Below, one piece after another: positions 34,982 through 47,008 of a stretch of 58,118 bases of DNA. The position numbers and the translations under genes were made by a program. Within the stretch, counting starts at the first letter, position 1. Every line of letters begins with the position of its first letter. Origin of the DNA: Nymphaea colorata (lineage: Eukaryota > Streptophyta > Magnoliopsida > Nymphaeales > Nymphaeaceae). The stretch is taken from positions 1-58,118 of the forward strand of contig NW_022204916.1 in NCBI RefSeq assembly GCF_008831285.2, in the 5' to 3' direction. Below the pieces are notes generated by a model that was not told the DNA's origin, made no database searches, and saw only the letters and a program-made list of their open reading frames with translations.

Positions 34982-36559
34982 GGAATTTAAAGTAAAGGTG
35001 AGTTTAGAAATATATCTTGTCATGCAACCCAAAGAAAACAAATTTGGATCATCAGTGAAAGAACCATTCAAAATTGCAAGCTGGAATGGATGCGGGTGGT
35101 CGGCAGACGGCAAACAAGGAAACAAATTTTCTGACCCAATTAGGTGGTGACAAGGGCCCATGATTCAATTCTAGATGACGATTGGTGATTTTTGAATACT
35201 TGGTTCTGTTTCTTTTACTTAAGAACATACTCTTCCAAATAAATTACCGCACGAGCAAGACGTAAGCTACGATGGAAGGTATTAGTTGGTTCTGTTTATT
35301 TTCAAGAAAGGAGAGAATCAGCCTTCGTGTTCTCTTTCAATTGCCCTACATGTTCTCCAATTCATTCTTAATGGAAGCTATGGCTTAACTTTCTTCTTTT
35401 CCTTCGTAAACATGACAATAGTTGCTTTGCATGATTAGATACCTTCTCTTTTTCTGGAACTTTTCAGTTCCTTTAGTTTCGCATGCAGCTAGCGTTAACT
35501 TGCACATAATTCTTTTGAGAAGAATTGAAGATCATGGAGCTATCTAATCTCTGGTCTTAAATATTGGCACTTAATTAAGTGGTGACATATATAGTTTTCA
35601 TGGCTTGCTGGGTTTTTGAAAGGTAAACAATGTAATAGACGAAAAGCTAATTTTGTGTCCATTCACTCAAAAGAAGAGAAAAAACAGACCTTGGAGGAGC
35701 AGTTAAATGGAAATCGATTTACCTAGCTTGTTGCTCCTTTTGTTGACGAGGAACGTACATTCACCATGAATTCATAACCACCTCTCTGTACATGTCGAAC
35801 CAGACATTGCTGCCTGCTGTTTTTGTGAAGCGCCATTAATTGGTGGCCAAGCCAGAAACTGTGCTGCTAACGTGACAAAGTAACAGAAAGGATGGTGTAC
35901 ACTTATGTAGGCAAACTGAGAAGCCGACCTAGCCTTTTTTTTCTCTCTTTTTTTCCTTCTGACTCTTTGGCAGAAGGGCCAATTTGTCATGATCCCTGTG
36001 CGGGACATGTGGATGCGTTCGATATAGCTATCTGATTTCTCTTCCTCCGTGGTGCAAAATTGTCTACACACCTGTATTTTTTTCCCCTTTAATTTCCAAA
36101 GATTTTTCTTTCCTAATTTCAGACACCAAAGATGAAGATCGATTGCTCGAGTGGCCTATATTCGATCTTCCAGTGTAAATCACAAAGACGCATGGACTGC
36201 ATGCTAAAAGAAGCTGGCTGTCCACCGTTTTCCCTCTCCTCCTTTGCCTCCAAGGCCAAACATATATGCATATAAACCATGGTCGTCTAGATACTTCTCA
36301 GTTGGTGCAGAAGGGAATAGAAGTTCATGTACGATCGGAAAGAAAAGTTTTGGATATATAAGCAAAGATGCGGAGGCATACCTTCAAAGCTGGTATTCCT
36401 GTTTCCCTGGCTGTCTACTTGTCAGTTGTGTGTCCCTAGACTCACTAAAGCATTGGTATTCCTGTCTCATTTCATAAGTTGCGTTAATGGACAATATGAA
36501 GAAGATCAGAAATGGCCAAATTGAACAAGTAGGCTTGGCTCGCACTTATAAAATGTCGC
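33356..36559. other. Long spacer; no gene recognised
   Basis: A T-run lies at 33684-33698, a CT run at about 34950-34979 and TTTTTTTTCTCTCTTTTTTTCC near 35936. Frames at 33346-33597, 35772-36071 and 36244-36477 have no family motif or splice context. No element edges were seen. Confidence 0.35.
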
Positions 36560-36702
36560 TCCAAATGCAATTTATTGCCATTTAGGTTGGCTGAAACCAT
36601 CCGTTGAGGCCAAACCCATTACCAATATCACATTGGCGACGACATTTGAACTATTGACGATGGCAAAAGCCGTTGCCAATAACATACTTTCTTGTTGTGA
36701 TG
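36560..36702. mobile_element. CACTA-like terminal fragment
   Basis: The segment ends TTTCTTGTTGTGATG, close to the complement of CACTACAAGAAA. Inside are motifs typical of CACTA subterminal regions: ATTGGCGACGACATTTGAAC, ATTGACGATGGC and AAAGCCGTTGCCAATAA. No opposite terminus or transposase was found, so it is a fragment. Confidence 0.45.
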
Positions 36703-38299
36703 TGCACTTGGATCTTTTGTAAGTGTTTCATGCTACTGATGTAGGAATTTGTTTGAGAAAATTCTGTCTTACTTCCCATGCATTGGTACATGGAAATTAT
36801 GAATGGTCAAGCTCACTTTTCTAGTTAATGAGATGAGGGTGCTCCTTCCCAAGTCTTATTTTCACTTGCATTTCTATTTTCTTTTAGATTATGACAAGTT
36901 GATACCACTATATAAGCCTAGAAATGCCCAGAAAATTTGAAAAAACAAAGCCAAACATGACTTCAAATAGTGAATTAAGGAATTTTGATGTTATATTGTG
37001 GCTAATTTCCATGAGATTTTCCTTTTCCAATTAATGACAACAGTATTTTTTTTTCTATTTTTCTCTTTGTGCAGTTTGCTATATTTAGATAATTGTTTAA
37101 CTGAACTTTTGCTTTTTATTGTCATTTGTACCAATCAAAACCCCATACAATTAACTAACCAACGAATAATTTTGTCCAATCTAATTGACAGGGATGTTAT
37201 ACCTCATATTGTTGCCCTATTGCTTAAGCTTTCCCACCACATCCCTGTATGATAATTATTTTCATACAAATTTTGAACTCTCTCATATATGATAATCATT
37301 TTTTTTCCAATGGTTCAAACGATGTTGACCTTTGTGGTGCTAAGTTATACGGTTTGTCTGGTGAGGTACCATTTGTTTGTTTGTTAGAGGTGTCTGAATA
37401 TGGATCCATGTTAGATCTCTACCTCTCAGCCACTTGTGGGCAGGAAACACATGGATGATGTCAACCCAGCTGACCTTATTCCCAGTGGTAGGTGGCCACA
37501 ATACGACACTTGTTTAATATTTGTTTTCAATTTTTAAATATTTTTGTTCAAATTATAACTTAGCAACCAAACATGCTTACCCAAGACCAGGTTCCTAAGT
37601 CAACATGATCCTTTAAATCTTTGTTTAAGAAAATGGGCTCCTAAAGCCCATTTGGCAATGAAAAAAGTTGTCTGAATCTGCCCTAAAATTAGGGCAGTTT
37701 CATGAAATATTAGGCTATGGTATTCTCAATGTATCAGTCTTTTAAGGCAGCTTCATATATACTGTTAGTATTGCCTAGTGACCTGAAAGTAGACTCTCTT
37801 GTATGTTTAGGGTCAAATAGGCACACAAAGTCATTTTCTTCAAATACAATAACACATCTAAAAATTTTGAAAAGTATAGTTCTACATACGGTGACAAACT
37901 ATTAAAAGTATGGATAGTGGATAGCCTTTGTCACCAGCAAGATGAAGCATTCCAATGGGCTCAGCTTCATGTCATACTCAGTAGGTCTGGCGAATCATGT
38001 CATTTAATTTGTTGCTTCGATTTTCCACCAAAATTTATGAATCCGAACTGACCATTTAGATTAAGTGATGAAACAAATCACGTTGTTAAGAAATCATCAA
38101 TATTGGCAGCTTATATATATGTCAAATGTGACTATTGCCAACAAGAGGTAGCTCATAAGGGGAGATGCGGGCGAGCTGCCAACAGCGGACATGGTCGGTA
38201 ACGCGTCATGTGGAGCTGAACAGGTGGGAAATGAAGCTGACTATATCGCCCCTTTGCTCACTGCCAGCAGCCATCGCCTTGTGTGATAGCTGCCCTACT
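36703..38299. other. Spacer; no gene recognised
   Basis: AT-rich with short frames only. A more GC-rich stretch at about 38150-38310 precedes the copia LTR and has no recognisable content. Confidence 0.35.
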
Positions 38300-38783
38300 G
38301 CAGAGCTGTCAATATTAATTTTCAAAATAGTTTAGACTGACAACAACTCACCATGCAGCTCACCATATGTTAATTTTGGGAAAAAAGATAAAACCTGCCC
38401 ACAATCATAGCAACTCACCATGCGTGAAGGTTGGAAAGAAAATATTGCATGATAAACTTGGAAAGAAGACAATTATCACAAATCCTCATGTATGAATTAT
38501 GGAAAGAGGGTGATGTATGATCAAGAAATCGATCTGACACCACATGCAGCCACAAATCAGGAACAAGGTTGTAGTAATGAACACATGTAGAAATTATTGT
38601 GAAAACAAATTCTTCTAAATAAAGCTGAAGGAAATTCAAAAATTAATATTGTAACCGACCCATCTCTTGTATAAAGTACAAGGCAATAAAAGAAGACTCA
38701 TCATCGTTTTGATGACTGAGTACCGTCATGTAGGTTAATATCTGAACCATGTTAAATTTCTCTTTTTTCATCATTTTTTTTCA
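38300..38783 (+). repeat. 5' LTR (left edge uncertain) of a copia element
   Basis: The right edge is set by CA at 38782-38783, immediately before the primer-binding site. A TATAAAGTAC box (about 38671) and AATAAAAG (about 38685) fit LTR promoter and polyadenylation signals. Possible TGTC or TGTT starts lie near 38307 and 38369. No 3' LTR is present to fix the edge. Confidence 0.55.
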
Positions 38784-38796
38784 TGGTATCAGAGCC
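38784..38796 (+). other. Primer-binding site for initiator tRNA-Met
   Basis: TGGTATCAGAGCC is the standard copia primer-binding site, complementary to the 3' part of initiator tRNA-Met. Confidence 0.9.
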
Positions 38797-38847
38797 GTGC
38801 AAGCCCTCTTGGGACCTTCTCTTACTGATTTCTTTCCTACTACTGCA

Positions 38848-40320
38848 ATGGCATCATCCTCAGCAACGTCATTGGCTAAGTTCTCTTTTCCTTCAAATGT
38901 GAATGTTGCTAATTTTGTCTCGATCAAGTTCATGCATAAGAATTTTCTTCTCTGGCAAACTCATATGCTTGGACTCATAGAAAGCCAGGATCTTATTGAG
39001 TTTATTGGTGGCACTATTCCTACGTCAAGTTCAACAATTGAACATTTGAAACTACTGAAAATGGTGAACCTTTCAACAGCCTTAATCTTGATTTCAGTGA
39101 CCTGGAAGAAATCAGATTGATTGCTTCGAGGCTAGCTTTCAGTATCTCTGTCTGAAGAGGTGTTGGGTCTAGTCATTGGACACAAGACTTCAGCAGAAGT
39201 ATGGATGACCTTAACAACAACATTTGCACATGAGTCAAAACAGAGACATTTTCTATCGAATAGGAAATTACAAACTTATTGAAAACAAGATAAGTCCATT
39301 ACCGAGTATATCGCTTAATTCATGTCTATTTTTGATGAATTTTCTGCTATAGGCAAGCCTCTCAATGATGAAGATAAAGTTTTTTGGTTGATGAGCGGTT
39401 AAGGAGCAGGTTATGAAGCCACCAATTTTGCTGTATCTTGAAGTTGTCTCGTTACTTTAAGACCATGAGAGCATGAAGGACCTTAGTCCAAGCGAAAGCA
39501 AGTTGAATGCTAATGTTGCATTTCTTACCCAGCAGACAGGAAATCAAAATAACAAGGGTCGCTACAACAACAATAAACACATAAACAACAATCACTTTAA
39601 CTCAAGAGGCTGTGGATTTGTTCCAGTTTCTTAATCTCGTGACAATCATGGATCAGCCAACTCTAATGGAGCTTCTTCAAACAAACCGAAGGTACCATGC
39701 CAAATATGTGGACAAAATAATCACTCTTCTCTTAAATGTTATCATAGATTTGATCAGTCATATCAACCACGAGATGTACCTCCAGCATTCACTAATCTAA
39801 AGGTGTCAGATCCAAAGGACAAGATTGGTATCTAGATACAGGAGCAACTTCTCATGTCACAAACAATTCAAGTAATCTTCAAAACTGTGTTAAGTACAAA
39901 TGATCAGATAAAATAGTGCTAGGAAATGGTGAAAAATTGGACATTACTCACATTGGAACAGCCGACATAAAGGTCGGATCCAAAATTCTCTCTCTCTCTC
40001 TCTCTCTCTCTCTAGATAATGTTTTGGTGGTTCCAGGTATTAAAAAGAGCTAAATCTTTGTGAGCCAACTCACCAGTACCATGCCTTATTTATTTGAATT
40101 ATCTTTTAACTTGTTTGTGATTAAGGACAAGGAGACCAAGGCAGTGATAGCAGCATGATCTGGAGAGTGAGAATTATAATGGACTCAAAGGCAATCCAAA
40201 GGACATTTTTTTTCAGCAAGGTTTCGAACAGCTTCTTCCGATGTTTGGCATGGACGCTTGGGGCATCTGCATGCTATAATTCTTGATTTTATGTCAGCAA
40301 ATAAAATGAGTCATGAACAA
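38848..40320 (+). pseudogene. Ty1/copia gag-protease-pre-integrase pseudogene
   Basis: The likely start is the ATG at 38848 (MASSSATSLAKFSF). Gag follows with NFLLWQTHMLGLIESQDLIE, a TGA at 39118, then frames matching the UBN2-type gag (AIGKPL.DEDKVFWL at about 39350). An asparagine-rich stretch leads to a CX2CX4HX4C zinc knuckle (CQICGQNNHSSLKC, 39698-39739). Protease has WYLDTGATSHV with an intact DTG at about 39826-39858. The pre-integrase box WHGRLGHLHA is at about 40243-40272. The match ends by 40320, so the integrase core, reverse transcriptase and RNase H are missing. A TC microsatellite (about 39990-40013) lies inside. Several stops make it inactive. Confidence 0.9.
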
Positions 40321-40449
40321 AACGACAGGTTTTACCATTTGTCAAATGAGTCAAGGATTCGAGAGCACTTGCACTGTGATAAGATCTACTTCTACACTGT
40401 ATTCGATGTCTACAGTTTCAGTAGCCTTTTCGGTTCGGCTCCTCTGGTT

Positions 40450-41067
40450 CTGTAGGTGATCTTCTTCTCCAGCAAAGTCTCCTTCGCTGGCCAAGCTTTT
40501 GGCACCACACTTAATCAGCTCAAACTCTCTCGTGACGGAGAGAAAAGGTTTCTTTTATTGATTCAATTTCAAAAAGTTACAAGTTTTGGCACAGTCACCA
40601 GCTTGTATGCCCCTGGACTTTCTCGAGTTTAACCCATTGTCTCGGACTCATACGAGTACAAGACCTGACTCAATCAAATCCAAACCAAAACAAATACAAT
40701 GACTCGGTCTTGGCTTGAACCCAGCCATGACACGCTCAGGTTAGCCTGAGCTCTTGCCAACTAAACCTAACCCGGATGCACTCTTTGTTGTGCCCAGTCT
40801 TCCTTGGTCTCTTACAGCTGACATAGTCTTTCTCTGCCCGAACCAGCAACCTTTGCTCTTCAGCCTTGCTCTACTGACCACTGACCTGACCGAACCCAGT
40901 CCCTTCCATGCTCTGCTCAGTTGACCGATCCTTGCTTGAACCCATTGTACGCTCCTCACACTTGTCACCAGCTGCAATCTGTAGGCCGCAACTCTCTTTA
41001 GTCTTCAGATTAACCTCACAACAGATATTGCTGCCCTCCGCTATCTCCCTCACTGGCTTGCGCCTAA
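40450..41067 (-). repeat. Probable minus-strand LTR remnant
   Basis: On the minus strand, about 40590-40530 reads CTTGTAACTTTTTGAAATTG followed by AATCAATAAAAGAAACC, a layout like the polyadenylation region of a plant LTR. The segment is GC-richer than its surroundings and ends exactly where block C starts (41068). Frames in it (for example 40741-40977) show no domain. No primer-binding site or partner LTR was found. Confidence 0.35.
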
Positions 41068-41304
41068 CAAAGACAATAATCCACAAAAGAAAACAACTAA
41101 CATGCGGCCACCTTAAACAAAAATTTCAAAGAAAAAGCCCATATCCCCCTTCATATGCGGCCAGATTTCTCAAGCTCTTCCTTTGCCTTCTACCAAGAGT
41201 TGGTCACCTGTGCATCCCCCAATTCTCGTGCTCATCCAATTGAGCCGACTGCAAGCAGATTACATTTCATGGCCAATTTAATAGTGAGATTGGCCAGATT
41301 CTAA

Positions 41305-41661
41305 TTAATTTTTAATATTTCTTGAAATTTTTATTAACCATATATTTTCTCTTATTTTCGACAAATATTTGAAAACCAAACTCCTATTCGATCCAAGCGA
41401 ACCAGCAATTCGGCGATTGCTGCAAGCAGAGGAGATGAACAACAACATGACGATGGCGAGGTGAGCAACCAGCAAACTGAGGAAGGAGAAATGCCAGAAA
41501 ACGAGCAACAAAGCAGGTGAATCATGGATTTTCTGATGAAAAAGAAAAATTTGGGAAGCAATGACAGAGTTGAGGAACCTTTCTTCTTCTTCGCATCTTC
41601 TGTCAGCGACAATCGGTCGATTGTGATGGATGCTTGACATCAGTCCATGCTGCGATGGCAA
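41305..41661 (-). other. 118-codon frame, copy in block C
   Basis: Open counterpart of 16945-17301, with the hydrophobic stretch conserved (FLSLLVAHLAIVMLLFIS). Unrecognised. Confidence 0.25.
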
Positions 41662-41750
41662 GGGCCACAGGGATGAGCGGAAGGTGGATTTTCACCAGAA
41701 AGGGGGCGAGGGATTGGCTTTATTGTCACAAGTAACACGTCTTTTTTACG

Positions 41751-41827
41751 TTGAGATTTAGGAAAGGATCTACAAACCGATCCTAATGGCTCGATCCTAG
41801 TTCCAGTTTCTAACATTTGTTGTAGTG
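41751..41827. mobile_element. CACTA-like terminus with subterminal repeats, block C
   Basis: Read on the minus strand from 41827: CACTACAACAAATGTTAGAA, then three GGATC-type motifs (AGGATCGAG, AGGATCGG, AGATCC) within 60 bp. The layout of a CACTA end followed by short repeated motifs fits this transposon class. Body to the left; no partner end found. Confidence 0.45.
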
Positions 41828-43149
41828 AGTACTCACCGGTGGAAACCACGATCGATCGGGAGGGAGAAAAAGAGAGAGATAATATAGAGGCAGAGAGAGG
41901 GGCGATGCATTAGAGGCGATTTGGTCTAAGACCCAAAAAGGCAAGAAGGAAGTTGATATGGAAGAGCAATCAAGACACACGAGGGTAGCATGAGAGAAAT
42001 CCAACCAACATAATCCTCCTTATTAAGACATTGTGTCCAAACAAGAATCTGAAGGCTCCAATTTACGTGGTTATAGAAAACAGGAACTTTCCAACTGCAT
42101 ATCCAACTAACCTTTCTGGAGTACTAGAAGGCGCTAGTAAAAAGAAAGACGCCGCAGCGAGACGAAGAGGAGCAAAACGCAATCATTCTGACCTCTCTAT
42201 TTTGTCATGCATTCAATCTTTGGTTGTTTCAAAGAATGGGGAAATCCTAGATTTACATTACGCTTCTGCAACTTAACTGGTGGGTTTGAGGGGAGAAAGA
42301 GAAAGAGAGAGAAAAAAGGTGGAAAAAGTTATCGTGCAACTGTGGTACACACAAAATATGCAAATGGCTTGAGTTGGAAAACTCATTCTTGTCCTGACCA
42401 AATGTAGAGGTTATTCGCTACGGTTCTCATCCTAAAGTATTGGTCATAGGGCATAAACAAAAATATTGTAGTGACTGTGTGGTAGCATGAATTGTATTTG
42501 TACATGCCTGTAGTTGAGACACTATTTCTTGCTTAGATAGTCTATCAAAACTGGGTTCTGAAATGCAATAATATATTCTGTTGTGACCATCATGAAATAT
42601 GCATATGTGACATTATGCATAGTATCTTAATATGGATGATGGTTAACATACTCATGCCCACCTCTCCATTTGACACGTAAATTTGACGATAGAAACTCTT
42701 TTTGTGGACACAATTTTATTTTAATGAATAATAAAACGAACCTTATAGTTGCTTTATTGCAATCTGGTTTGTTTTACTATTTATGACCTCTTTGTAAACG
42801 TCTTTTTATCGTAAAACCAGTTTATATAGCACCAAAGGAATAATATCATTTTGTTCTTCATTGTATGAAAGCTGGGAACATCATGAAAGGTGAAATTGGC
42901 TTCTTTTTTATGGTTGGCAATCACCATGATTTTATGTATAGATACACCTTTTGATGGAGGGAAATTGTAACAGTGAAAGCAACAAAATACTTTATTTTTC
43001 AGGGCTGATTTCATCTTTCCAACGATGTCTTTCAAAATGTGGCTGCATTTTCTTTTCCCTTAGTGCATTGACTTGTAAGGAATAGATCCCATGAGACATA
43101 TCTTTGATTGATTGGAACTGGAACTTGCTAGGAGAAAGGTGTGGATATT

Positions 43150-43325
43150 TCACCATTCTGGTGATTTTTGTGGCTGGTATATATGCCCTACATTGGATTT
43201 TTGTCACCGTTAAATCGTATGTATACTGGTGATTGTTAGATGTTAACACCCATATATGTCTTGACCGCTATAAAACTTCAACGGTTGTTTTTACCACCGG
43301 TAAATTGTGCCGTAACCAGTACCAA
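43150..43325. repeat. Subterminal-type motif array, unit C1
   Basis: Contains CCATTCTGGTGATTTTTGTG, TTGTCACCGTTAAAT, GTATACTGGTGA, GACCGCTATAAAACTT, CAACGGTTG and CCACCGGTAAATTGTGCCGT. Same order as B1 and A. Confidence 0.55.
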
Positions 43326-45314
43326 AGAAAGAAGCACATATTACCACTATTATTTGAAGCAAGCACGCAACCGCCCGCTTCAGCTGCCTCATATCACTCA
43401 AGTGTCCCCCCCTTCTCTGTTTTGTGATTGACACTTGCATCGTTTCTATTTTCATATTTCATGTTAGCTATGTTTTTGTTTTAATTTACTTTTTTCTCAA
43501 CAACATGGTAAGATTTAACCAAGGTTGTATGTCGAATTAAACCAGGTCAAATTTACCATGTTTCTTATACTCATCAGGACATCTGCAAACGCACAAACAG
43601 TCTAAAGTTACCTCTATCAAACAATGTACCTTAATCACATATAGATGTACATGTTTTGGACATTAATTGAGATGGCCAAAATCCAGTTCAAAATCCAATT
43701 TGTTGGTAGATGACATTATTTGAGAATTTCATTTTTAAATTCATGGCAAGTACTGTTCTCAAGAAATTCAAAGCAGTTGAATAACCCAGAAATTTTCAGC
43801 ACTTGTTTTCTAATGACTCAATTTCAGCAAGTGACCTGAAGGCCCATCCTACCCTTGGGCCTACACTATTACCAGCACAAAGATCAGAAAGGAAAGATCT
43901 TGTGGAATAAAATATAAAAAATAAAGGATGTGAAATGAAAAGCTGCTAACTAGCAGGTAAGAACTGAATGTTTCCACCGGCCCAGCCTTCCAACCTCTTG
44001 ATCCTAGAATGCAGTCCCAAACTGAAACTAAACCAGTCACACAGGCAAACATAAGGTTCAGTGCACATGCAAGTGGAAGCAAGAAGTCCATAGGAAATAC
44101 TGAAGAAGTTTCTTTAGAACTGTCAGTTTCACAATTTTAATGAAGACTGGAAAATATAATGTCATTTAAGGCTACTTCTCCAAGTTAATATAAAAATAAT
44201 CAACTATGAAACTGCTCCTTTACAAATTACAAATTTTCAATGAAATAAGTCTTGTTTATAGGGAAACATTGACTCGTTATAGAAAATATGACATCCTTTT
44301 AAAGTGACCCTCCCACAATTAAGGAGCTGAGTTTCAGAAGTACCTAGGACTAATGAAAGGTTATGGAAGACTGATTTTTTTTTATCCTATCTCTACTAAG
44401 GAACTTCAAGACTGATGACCTTAAAAAAATTTACTCCCGGTGGATCCTGGCAATGCAATGTGGTTGGACACTCATGTTGGTCTGAATGAATCAGCCTTTT
44501 AGAGGAGGGTGAGTCAGGGTATCCTACTAAAAAGCATAGCAAGTTACAAGTCTCAGTAGGGCATGTATTTTTATTACTATAGGTTAGGTGAGGTTACCAT
44601 TATCCTTTTTTTGGTGACGAATCTTATGTCCCTAATAAAGGGAATCTGTCAATTTTTCAAGGTTTCAAAACCAAAAAGGCATGGACAAATGGGATAACAA
44701 AGAAAAATAAACGGCTCCAATTCCTAGTTTATTCGAAATACACATATATAATCATCATTCACATTATCGATTGACAAGAATTTTCAGCAATCAGAAAATT
44801 CAAATACAGTAATGTTTTCAAATAGATGAATTTCTTTGTACGACAAAGGGTGTTAAAAAGATTGAAAAGTTGTTTGATGTAATAAAATGATTGACAAACA
44901 CCGGCTTCATTAATTGAAGAAAAAAGTTAAAATCTTGAGCAATTTCTATGAAAAAAATGAAAAAAATCACATTTTGTACATACACTCTCCCTGGGCCTTT
45001 TTTTATTAATATTGATACTTATAAAATAGATTAAAATATTGAAGAAATTGTCAAAAAGATGTGGCCCATAAAAATCTTTCTATTCAGGTATTTTCTTTTT
45101 ATTAGGGTAAAATGGTATTTTTCATACTTAAAAACAGTGGGGCATGTGCCTGTAGGTAATTGTACAAATATAAATGGTTACTTGTAACTTTTGAGAAGAA
45201 AAATGCATCAAACCTAATCGGTCTCATTAATTATTTGTCCGGACTAATTTGTCTAGCAACATATATGTGTGTGTGTGTGTGTGTAAAATGGTGCATGGAT
45301 TGATGAGTTCGATT

Positions 45315-45798
45315 CAATGACAGTAGGAAGGTATTCATACTCCGCCCCATATGCTGCATTATTCGTTCGTTACAAAAGAATCTCATCTTATGCTGATGTA
45401 CCATCTCGGGTTCTTCTCAATGACAAACTGTCAATTATTACAGCATCATACTACTAATGGTATCAGCTTGGTTTTGAATTAAAATAACATTGTTGTATTC
45501 AATGACGTGGATGTCAAAAGAAAAAACATAGAGTAGAAAGAAAACCCAACTCCTAGGTTGGACCACTAATCATTTGTTTGTTGGCAACCTCGTGTTTGCA
45601 GTACAATAACTAGAACTATGTACAAGACAATCTTAGGCATCTAAGCCTTTTGTTACGAGAAACATTACTAAAAATAAATTGATATTCAAAAACTTTTCAG
45701 ATCGTCCTCCAGAGGTTCTTTTATAAGGTGAGATTCTTTATACATAATGAATGATGCAGTATACCAGGTGGAGTATGAATACCTTCCTGCCATCATTG
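45315..45798. mobile_element. Fold-back element, copy C
   Basis: Arms 45315-45391 and 45723-45798, inverted complements starting CAATGACAGTAGGAAGGTAT and ending ATACCTTCCTGCCATCATTG. The change to ACAG/CATC is on different bases of the two arms, so the arms are drifting independently. Confidence 0.75.
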
Positions 45799-45962
45799 TA
45801 TATATACAAGAAAACCTCTTGTCGAGTCAACCAAATTGACTTCAGACTCTGATTCTTTCGAGCAACTTCTCTACATACCTTCAACTCTTGCAACCTTTCC
45901 ACAGAAAATAGACAGCCTTCGCCACCATCACCTCTAATTAGCATGGTACTGTCATCTGTCAA
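45738..45962 (-). other. 74-codon frame, copy in block C
   Basis: Open counterpart of 24019-24243. Unrecognised; see that entry. Confidence 0.3.
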
Positions 45963-46144
45963 CAGCTGACCATTGCATCACATGGCTGAGTTTTGTTCCC
46001 CCTTAGCGCGTGGATGCAGAAGGAACACATTGCCTAAGACATATTTTTGGTTGAAAGGCATAGAAATATTTACTAGAGCCTATAAATGTTTTCTTGAGGG
46101 GTACAAATTATGTTTGTGTTATTCTTTAATCATAATAACCTATA

Positions 46145-46370
46145 CAAGTGGTGAACGCAACTGGGACAGTCCAATACTGGTGACGATTACAACTGGTATA
46201 GATCTCTAACAATGACGTAGTTCGCAGTCGTATATACTTATACCGGTGAAATGTCTCGCCACTAAGTATTTATACCGGTGTTCTCTAGCACCAGTAGAAA
46301 TTTCACCGCTATAAACCTATAACAGCAATTACCACCGCTATATTACCTGAACCCATAATGTAACCACCAC
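46145..46370. repeat. Subterminal-type motif array, unit C2
   Basis: Contains CCAATACTGGTGACGATTAC, AACTGGTATAG, TTATACCGGTGA, TATACCGGTGTTCT, CACCGCTATAAACCTATAAC and CACCGCTATATTACC. About 40 bp near its left edge (CGCAACTGGGACAGTCC) is missing from B2 but has a counterpart in D. Confidence 0.55.
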
Positions 46371-47008
46371 TGTTATTTGAATCACACAACTCAACGCACG
46401 AAATGTGCACCTCGAGTGCCTGCCAATCGCTCATGTCTATCTCTCCCTCTACCTCTGTTTTGTAATTAATGCTTGTATTTTTTTTTCATTTTTCTATTTC
46501 ACATTGTTTTTGTTTAATTTTTTTCTCAGCCGCATGGTAGAATTAGATAAAAGCGATAAGTGTTAATTTATTGAAGGTTGTATGTTGAATGAAATAGTGT
46601 AAGTTAATAAATGTTGGATAAAAATCATAGAGTTTAGTGAATTTATTGAACTTATAACCATTTGACCAAACCGGTGCTCTCATGATTATGTTGTTTAAAT
46701 AAACCAAAGTAATGTTTTTTTCACCCGCAGTACTTATAAGGAATTAAATATTTTACAAACTTTTATGTATAATTGTTGATAACAACTAATTAAACTTTCT
46801 CGCAAATAGCAAAACAGTGCCATCCTTCATGTCTGATTTTGGCGCGAGAAAAAAAAATGGTTTTTTTGCTCTTGTTTTTAATTTCTGACATGATTTTTGT
46901 TGATATAATATGTTAGATTATTTTTGCCATGAAAGTTATGCTTCACTATGCATCGCTTAGCTACACATTGCATCACCAACTTAGTGCATCGCTTCACCTT
47001 GTTGTACT

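Larger units (their letters stand above)
41068..42828. repeat. Block C, left segment (copy of 16704-18390)
   Basis: Collinear duplicate of the block B left segment. It has an extra 65 bp at 41751-41815 and a small GGGGCGATGCATTAGAGG addition near 41898. At 42828 the sequence switches to that found at 21056 in B, meaning 2.7 kb is missing here or was gained there. Confidence 0.9.

Noticed and set aside
43861-44091. 76-codon hydrophobic minus frame in block C
   Set aside because: The same stretch in block B has stops and a shift, and no family is recognised.
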